From JAZNUH01 sp045592225 (GTDB lineage Bacteria; Bacillota; Clostridia; UMGS1883; UMGS1540), in contig JAZNUH010000104.1 in assembly GCA_045592225.1 (NCBI GenBank), forward strand, positions 1 through 19,149: a stretch of 19,149 nucleotides of DNA, in the 5' to 3' direction. The notes under the pieces were generated by a model. That model had not been told where the DNA came from, did not search any database, and saw only the letters and a list, made by a program, of their open reading frames with translations. Each line of letters opens with the position of its first letter. The first letter of the stretch is position 1. A program made the translations under genes and the position numbers. Below, piece by piece: positions 14,975 through 19,149 of the stretch.

Positions 14975-15862
14975 ATGAAAAGGATATTACCCGCATTATT
15001 GTGTGTGCTTATGCTGTTTACAGCCTGCTCCACAAAATCGGGACAAACAAAGGAAGCAGAGCTTTATTTTGTAAATACAGAGAAAACAGAGCTTGTGGCC
15101 GAAAAACGCGCTATCCAGACAGGCGGCGACGGATTTATGAAAAATGTGGTAAACGCGTTACTTGAAGGGCCTACTGCGGTGGGTGCTCAACGCATAATAC
15201 CCGAGGATACAAAGCTTTTAAGTGTAAAGCTTGAAGGTACTGTTGCCTATGTAGATATGTCCAAAAGCTTTGACAGTGGCGAGGATGTTGACAAGCTGCT
15301 TCGCAGATATACCCTTATAAGCACACTTTGTTCCATTGAAGGTGTGCAGAAAACCAAAATACTGGTTGAGGGTAAGGAAATAAAGAGTATATCCAACAGC
15401 GGCAGAACTCTTGAAGCGCTGGGGAAAGAAGATATTATAATGGCAAACAGCCAGCAGTCAAACAACAATTATTCGGTTTCGCTTTACTTTGCCGACAATA
15501 AGGCACAGCTGAAAAGTGAAAAACGTGTTGTAGAGGTAACCGAGGGAACATCCATTGAAAAGGCTGTTGTTGAAGAAATTATAAAAGGGCCGGCAGCCGG
15601 AGGACTTTACCCTACAGTAAGTGCAAAAACAAAAGTAATCGATGCCAGCACCAAGGAAAATATATGCTTTGTAAACCTGTCCGCAAGCTTTATTACAGAC
15701 AACGCAGGCAGCAGCACCCAGGAATATCTGGCCGTTTACTCCATAGTAAACTCGCTTTGCGCTCTGGACGGAGTTGAAAAGGTACAGTTTTTAATTGAGG
15801 GCGAAAGCAAGGAAAGCTTTGGACAAATGGTATTCAACGAAGCATTTACAGCTATGAAATAA
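14975..15862 (+). CDS. Lipoprotein with two GerMN domains
   Basis: The ATG at 14975, after GGAGGG, gives 295 residues beginning with a lipoprotein signal MKRILPALLCVLMLFTAC; the lipobox is FTAC with lipidated C18. Two GerMN-type domains follow, at about 28-143 and 165-285. Each has an LYFVN/LYFADN start, a GP.A.G turn (EGPTAVG, KGPAAGG), a VDMSKSF/VNLSASF strand and a final L.S.L/VEKVQFLIEG-like end. GerMN domains occur in the sporulation/germination protein GerM of Bacillus and in LpqB of actinobacteria, the lipoprotein encoded just after the MtrA-MtrB two-component system. Here it also follows a regulator-kinase pair, with 34 bases between kinase stop and start. It is expected on the outer face of the membrane, where it could modulate the kinase. 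Domain call is good; the regulatory role is inferred from gene order. Confidence 0.88.
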   Translation: MKRILPALLCVLMLFTACSTKSGQTKEAELYFVNTEKTELVAEKRAIQTGGDGFMKNVVNALLEGPTAVGAQRIIPEDTKLLSVKLEGTVAYVDMSKSFDSGEDVDKLLRRYTLISTLCSIEGVQKTKILVEGKEIKSISNSGRTLEALGKEDIIMANSQQSNNNYSVSLYFADNKAQLKSEKRVVEVTEGTSIEKAVVEEIIKGPAAGGLYPTVSAKTKVIDASTKENICFVNLSASFITDNAGSSTQEYLAVYSIVNSLCALDGVEKVQFLIEGESKESFGQMVFNEAFTAMK

Positions 15863-15886
15863 CAACTACGGAAAGGTGTTTGATAA

Positions 15887-17236
15887 ATGAAAAAGAAATT
15901 TAACGAAATGTGCGAAATAGCACGTCAGGTATATGGCATAGACCAGCAGATGTACCCAAAGTACAATGTAAAAAGGGGCTTGCGTAATGCCGACGGAACA
16001 GGTGTTCTTGTAGGTCTTACCCGTATAGGTGATGTTCACGGTTATACCATAGAGGATAACGACAGATTACCCGATGAGGGTGTTCTCCGTTACCGCGGCA
16101 TAGACGTAAAGGACATTATTGAAACCTGTCAGAAGGAAAACCGCCACGGCTTTGAAGAGGTTTGTTACCTTCTTTTGTTTGGTAATCTGCCTTCCAAAAA
16201 GCAGCTTAAAGACTTTAATGAGGTAATCGGCGAGCACAGAGCATTGCCTGACGGATTTACCGAGGATATGATTTTAAAAGCCCCCAGTAAGGACATTATG
16301 AACAAGCTTGCGAGAAGTGTACTGGCGGCATATTCCTATGACAGCGACCCTGACAGTACATCACTTGAAAATATGATACGTCAGTCAATTGAGCTTATTG
16401 CCCGTTTCCCCACAATGGTGGCGTATGCATATCAGGCAAAGGCGCATTACTTTGAAAATCACAGTCTTGTTATTCACACCCCACAGAAGGATTTGTCCAC
16501 GGCGCAGAATTTACTGTATATGATGCGCCCCGACAATAAGTTTACAGACCTGGAGGCGGACGTGCTTGATACAGCACTCATTCTTCACGCGGAACACGGT
16601 GGCGGTAACAACTCGGCATTTACTGCTCATGTTGTATCGTCAAGCGGAACCGACACCTATTCGGCAATTGCCGCGGCAGTAGGTTCTCTTAAGGGACCCA
16701 AACACGGCGGCGCAAACAACCGTGTACGCGCTATGATTGAGGATTACAAGGCAAATATAAGTGATATATCAGACCGTGACCAGGTTCGCGATTATATAAG
16801 AAAAACCTTAAGGGGCGAAACCTTTGACCATTCGGGACTTGTGTATGGTATGGGTCATGCGGTTTATACGCTGAGCGACCCCCGTGCTGTAATGCTTAAA
16901 AAACAGGCACAGGAGCTTGCAGAGGAAAAGGGATACGAAAAAATATTCGGTCTTTACAATCTCATAGAAGAGCTTACCCCCGAGGTTTTTGCTGAAATTA
17001 AAGGAGTAAACAAGCCTCTCTGTGCAAATGTTGACCTGTATTCGGGTCTTGTTTACGAAATGCTTGGCATTCCTCAGGTGGTGTATACACCTATATTTGC
17101 AATAGCGAGAATTGCAGGCTGGTGTGCACACAGAATAGAGGAGGTTGTTGCGGGCGGAAGAATCATACGTCCTGCGTACAAGAGTGTAGAAAAGAAACTG
17201 CCTTATGTGGCAATTGATGACAGAAATGACGACTAA
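15887..17236 (+). CDS. Citrate synthase (clostridial long type)
   Basis: The 449-residue protein condenses oxaloacetate and acetyl-CoA to citrate. The three catalytic residues of the family are in place: H237 in ILHAEHGGGNNSAF, H324 in GMGHAVYTLSDPRA and D383 in NVDLYSGLVYEMLG. LRYRGIDV (67-74) and KGPKHGGANNRV (269-280) are further family landmarks. The GHAVYTLSDPRA form, with Ala where many enzymes have Arg, and the roughly 60-residue N-terminal extension fit the longer clostridial class. 2-Methylcitrate synthase activity cannot be excluded, but no prp genes are nearby. The ATG at 15887 follows GGAAAGG; the gap to the lipoprotein gene is 24 bases and to the decarboxylase subunit 18 bases. 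In such anaerobes it likely feeds 2-oxoglutarate and glutamate synthesis. Aconitase and isocitrate dehydrogenase are absent from this window. Confidence 0.93.
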   Translation: MKKKFNEMCEIARQVYGIDQQMYPKYNVKRGLRNADGTGVLVGLTRIGDVHGYTIEDNDRLPDEGVLRYRGIDVKDIIETCQKENRHGFEEVCYLLLFGNLPSKKQLKDFNEVIGEHRALPDGFTEDMILKAPSKDIMNKLARSVLAAYSYDSDPDSTSLENMIRQSIELIARFPTMVAYAYQAKAHYFENHSLVIHTPQKDLSTAQNLLYMMRPDNKFTDLEADVLDTALILHAEHGGGNNSAFTAHVVSSSGTDTYSAIAAAVGSLKGPKHGGANNRVRAMIEDYKANISDISDRDQVRDYIRKTLRGETFDHSGLVYGMGHAVYTLSDPRAVMLKKQAQELAEEKGYEKIFGLYNLIEELTPEVFAEIKGVNKPLCANVDLYSGLVYEMLGIPQVVYTPIFAIARIAGWCAHRIEEVVAGGRIIRPAYKSVEKKLPYVAIDDRNDD

Positions 17237-17254
17237 AATATAAGGAGAAAGATT

Positions 17255-18373
17255 ATGGAAGTGTTATACGAAAATCTGCTTGCAATTCAGTGGCAGCAGA
17301 TTGTAATGTGGGTTATAGGCGGTGTGCTTATTTATCTGGCAATTAAAAAGGATATGGAGCCGGCACTCCTTCTGCCCATGGGCTTTGGTGCCATTTTAGT
17401 AAACCTGCCTTTTTCGGGTGCGGTTACACAGGGACACGAAATAGGTGTTATTGACACACTGTTTAATGCAGGTATCGCAAACGAGCTTTTTCCTTTACTT
17501 CTCTTTATAGGCATCGGTGCGATGATTGACTTCGGTCCCCTGCTTTCAAACCCTAAAATGCTGCTTTTCGGTGCGGCGGCACAGTTTGGTATATTCTTTA
17601 CCTTAAGTGTTGCATCCCTTGCAGGCTTTGAACTTAAAGATGCGGCATCCATTGCTATTATCGGTGCGGCAGACGGTCCTACATCCATATTTGTAGCAAA
17701 CTTCTTTAACTCCAATTATATAGGCGCAATAGTTGTTGCGGCATACTCATATATGGCACTTGTGCCCATAGTTCAGCCGCCGGTAATAAGACTTATAACA
17801 ACAAAGAAAGAGCGTATGATAAGAATGCCTTACGCGCCCAAGAGTGTTTCCAAGACAGTTCGCATAATTTTCCCCATTGCAATTACAGTTATTGCAGGTC
17901 TTGTAGCACCCAAGAGCGTAGCGCTTATCGGCTTCCTTATGTTTGGTAACCTTATCCGTGAATGCGGAGTGTTAAACCTTTTATCCGAAAGTGCACAGAA
18001 GGAGCTTGCAAACCTTATCACCCTTCTTCTGGGTCTCACAATTTCCACAAAGATGCAGGCAGCAGCATTTTTAAACCTGAATACACTTCTTATTATGGGT
18101 CTGGGTCTTGTGGCATTTGTATTTGATACTGTTGGCGGTGTGTTCTTTGCAAAGTTCTTAAACCTTTTCTCAAAAACAAAAATCAATCCCATGGTTGGTG
18201 CGGCAGGTATTTCCGCATTCCCTATGTCGGCACGAGTTATTCATAAAATGGGACTTAAAGAGGACAATCAGAACTTTCTGCTTATGCACGCAGTAGGTGC
18301 AAACGTAGCAGGACAGATTTCATCGGTAATTGCGGGCGGACTTATTATAGGTCTTGTTTCTGCAATGTTATAA
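17255..18373 (+). CDS. Sodium-translocating decarboxylase beta subunit
   Basis: The 372-residue polytopic membrane protein belongs to the OadB/GcdB/MmdB family, which couples decarboxylation of a carboxybiotin to outward sodium pumping. Key landmarks are GAADGPTSIF with D140 (corresponding to Asp203 of the Klebsiella oxaloacetate decarboxylase beta subunit), GFLMFGNLIRECGV (226-239), and NPMVGAAGIS with N311 and S320, whose nine-residue spacing matches Asn373/Ser382 of that enzyme. About ten hydrophobic segments span the protein. It starts at ATG 17255 after AAGGAGA. It lies between citrate synthase and a small OadG-like gene. The alpha carboxyltransferase and biotin carrier are not in the window, so whether the substrate is oxaloacetate, methylmalonyl-CoA or glutaconyl-CoA is open. 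Citrate synthase next door favours oxaloacetate. Confidence 0.93.
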   Translation: MEVLYENLLAIQWQQIVMWVIGGVLIYLAIKKDMEPALLLPMGFGAILVNLPFSGAVTQGHEIGVIDTLFNAGIANELFPLLLFIGIGAMIDFGPLLSNPKMLLFGAAAQFGIFFTLSVASLAGFELKDAASIAIIGAADGPTSIFVANFFNSNYIGAIVVAAYSYMALVPIVQPPVIRLITTKKERMIRMPYAPKSVSKTVRIIFPIAITVIAGLVAPKSVALIGFLMFGNLIRECGVLNLLSESAQKELANLITLLLGLTISTKMQAAAFLNLNTLLIMGLGLVAFVFDTVGGVFFAKFLNLFSKTKINPMVGAAGISAFPMSARVIHKMGLKEDNQNFLLMHAVGANVAGQISSVIAGGLIIGLVSAML

Positions 18374-18385
18374 GGAGGGGTTAAA

Positions 18386-18514
18386 ATGAACGTTGAGGCT
18401 ATGCTTAAAACACTGCCCATAATGCTTTACGGTATGGCAGGAATATTTGTGGTTTCGGTGGTTATTTATCTTTGCATTCTTGCAATTATAAAAATTTTTC
18501 CTTCAAAGGATTGA
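18386..18514 (+). CDS. Small OadG-like membrane subunit
   Basis: This 42-residue ORF begins at ATG 18386 after AAGGAGGGG, with the ribosome site at the stop of the beta subunit gene. It has a single membrane helix (about residues 13-36: MLYGMAGIFVVSVVIYLCIL and following) and a short positively charged cytoplasmic tail ending FPSKD. Small single-helix gamma or gamma-like subunits accompany OadB in sodium-pump decarboxylases and help assembly with the alpha subunit. Canonical OadG is about 80 residues with a zinc-binding His-rich tail, absent here, so this is the short 'OadG-related' form. Position, spacing and topology support it; it has no confirmed function. Confidence 0.75.
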   Translation: MNVEAMLKTLPIMLYGMAGIFVVSVVIYLCILAIIKIFPSKD

Positions 18515-18522
18515 TTTTTGCG

Positions 18523-18551
18523 TTGAATGCAGAGTGATAAAATGTTAAAAT
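18523..18551 (+). promoter_or_regulatory. Sigma-A promoter of the SLH-protein gene
   Basis: TTGAAT (18523-18528), a 17-base spacer and TAAAAT (18546-18551) lie 28 bases upstream of the SLH gene's ATG. No convincing terminator separates this from the OadG-like gene. Confidence 0.6.
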
Positions 18552-18579
18552 AAAATAAACAAAACAAAGGAGAATGAAA

Positions 18580-19149
18580 ATGAAAAAATTAACTGCTTTG
18601 GTTTTAACTGTACTTATGCTTTTAAGCATAACAGTTGGTGCGGCGCCCAGCGGCTGGGCAAACGACGAGGTTAATGCGGCAATAGCAATGGGAATAGTTC
18701 CCGAAAGAATTCAGGGCTATTATCAGAACCCCATTACCCGTGAAGAATTTTGTGAAATGGTAATGCTTACCTTTGACAAAATTTCAAAAGAAGAAATCGT
18801 AGCGGCAGAGGATGTATTTGCCGACACAGACAACGAGAGCGTACTGCGTGCTTATGCGGCAGGTATTGTTAAGGGAACCGGCGAAACAACATTTTCTCCC
18901 GAGGCACCCATTACAAGACAGGAAATATGCACAATGCTCGCACGTTGCATTACAAGAGCAGACAGCTCGGTAACGGTTGCACAAAGCTATCCCAATGTTT
19001 TCCCCGACCAGGCAAGCATTGCAGACTGGGCACTTTTAAATGTTCAGTATATGAATATGAACACAGTTATGCTTGGAGATGAAGCGGGTAACATAAATCC
19101 TTTGGGTAATACAACACGTGAACAGGCAATTCTGCTTACTTACAGACTG
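18580..19149 (+). CDS. Secreted SLH-domain surface protein (5' part)
   Basis: The gene is open to the window edge, giving 190 residues of N-terminal sequence. The ATG at 18580 follows AAAGGAGA; the ATG at 18574 is too close to the ribosome site. A signal peptide (MKKLTALVLTVLMLLSITVGAA) precedes three S-layer-homology repeats: SGWANDEVNAAIAMGIVP onward to NPITREEF; FADTDNESVLRAYAAGIV to SPEAPITRQEI; and FPDQASIADWALLNVQ to NPLGNTTREQA. Each carries the TRE/TRQ signature. SLH triplets bind pyruvylated secondary cell-wall polymers in Gram-positive bacteria, so the protein is anchored on the cell surface. The rest, which would show its function, lies beyond the window. It is preceded by its own promoter and is probably unrelated to the decarboxylase genes. 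Confidence 0.9.
   Translation, partial: MKKLTALVLTVLMLLSITVGAAPSGWANDEVNAAIAMGIVPERIQGYYQNPITREEFCEMVMLTFDKISKEEIVAAEDVFADTDNESVLRAYAAGIVKGTGETTFSPEAPITRQEICTMLARCITRADSSVTVAQSYPNVFPDQASIADWALLNVQYMNMNTVMLGDEAGNINPLGNTTREQAILLTYRL

Noticed and set aside
1..19149. CRISPR arrays, rRNA or tRNA genes.
   Set aside because: No regularly spaced repeats, rRNA-like segments or cloverleaf-compatible sequences were seen on reading both strands.

Overview
The window looks like a chromosomal segment of an anaerobic Gram-positive Clostridia-type bacterium, probably a gut or digester relative of the Oscillospirales/Lachnospirales. The reasons are strong AGGAGG-type ribosome sites, sigma-A promoters of the TTGACA/TATAAT type, an S-layer-homology (SLH) protein, a GerMN-domain lipoprotein, and a clostridial-type citrate synthase next to a sodium-pump decarboxylase subunit. 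The organism is inferred from gene content only.

Layout. (1) 1-267 is the 3' end of an unrecognised gene, closed by a strong intrinsic terminator. (2) 348-9756 holds three very large tandem paralogues of about 1000 residues. They resemble GH106-like glycoside hydrolases (alpha-L-rhamnosidase-related) and lack signal peptides, so they are probably cytoplasmic. A 281-bp element with 38-bp imperfect inverted ends, MITE-like and without an ORF, sits between copies 2 and 3. (3) 9773-11126 is a compact phage-type switch. An XRE repressor and a tiny HEFNH (ImmA/IrrE-like) peptidase lie on the minus strand. A 49-residue Cys-rich protein and a RinA/DUF1492-like regulator diverge from them on the plus strand. 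No other phage genes are present. (4) 11220-12797 holds an SGNH/GDSL esterase with a beta-sandwich N-terminus and an unrecognised 177-residue protein. (5) 12855-18514 is a tight six-gene co-directional run: OmpR-type response regulator, sensor kinase, GerMN lipoprotein, citrate synthase, sodium-translocating decarboxylase beta subunit, and a small OadG-like membrane subunit. (6) 18580 to the window end is the start of an SLH-domain surface protein.

How it may work together. The GH106-like triplet and the SGNH esterase are plausibly a pathway for breaking down an imported, acylated, rhamnose- or uronate-containing oligosaccharide, interrupted by the phage-derived switch. The two-component/GerMN trio has the gene order of actinobacterial mtrA-mtrB-lpqB, which suggests that the lipoprotein modulates the kinase at the cell surface. 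The citrate synthase/OadB/OadG set places two fates of oxaloacetate (condensation to citrate, and sodium-coupled decarboxylation) in the same operon, but the carboxyltransferase and biotin carrier are not in view.

No rRNA, tRNA or CRISPR array was seen. The best candidates for something undescribed are the regulated citrate synthase/sodium-pump operon behind an MtrAB-LpqB-like trio, the triplicated GH106-like cluster, and the ORF-less inverted-repeat element.
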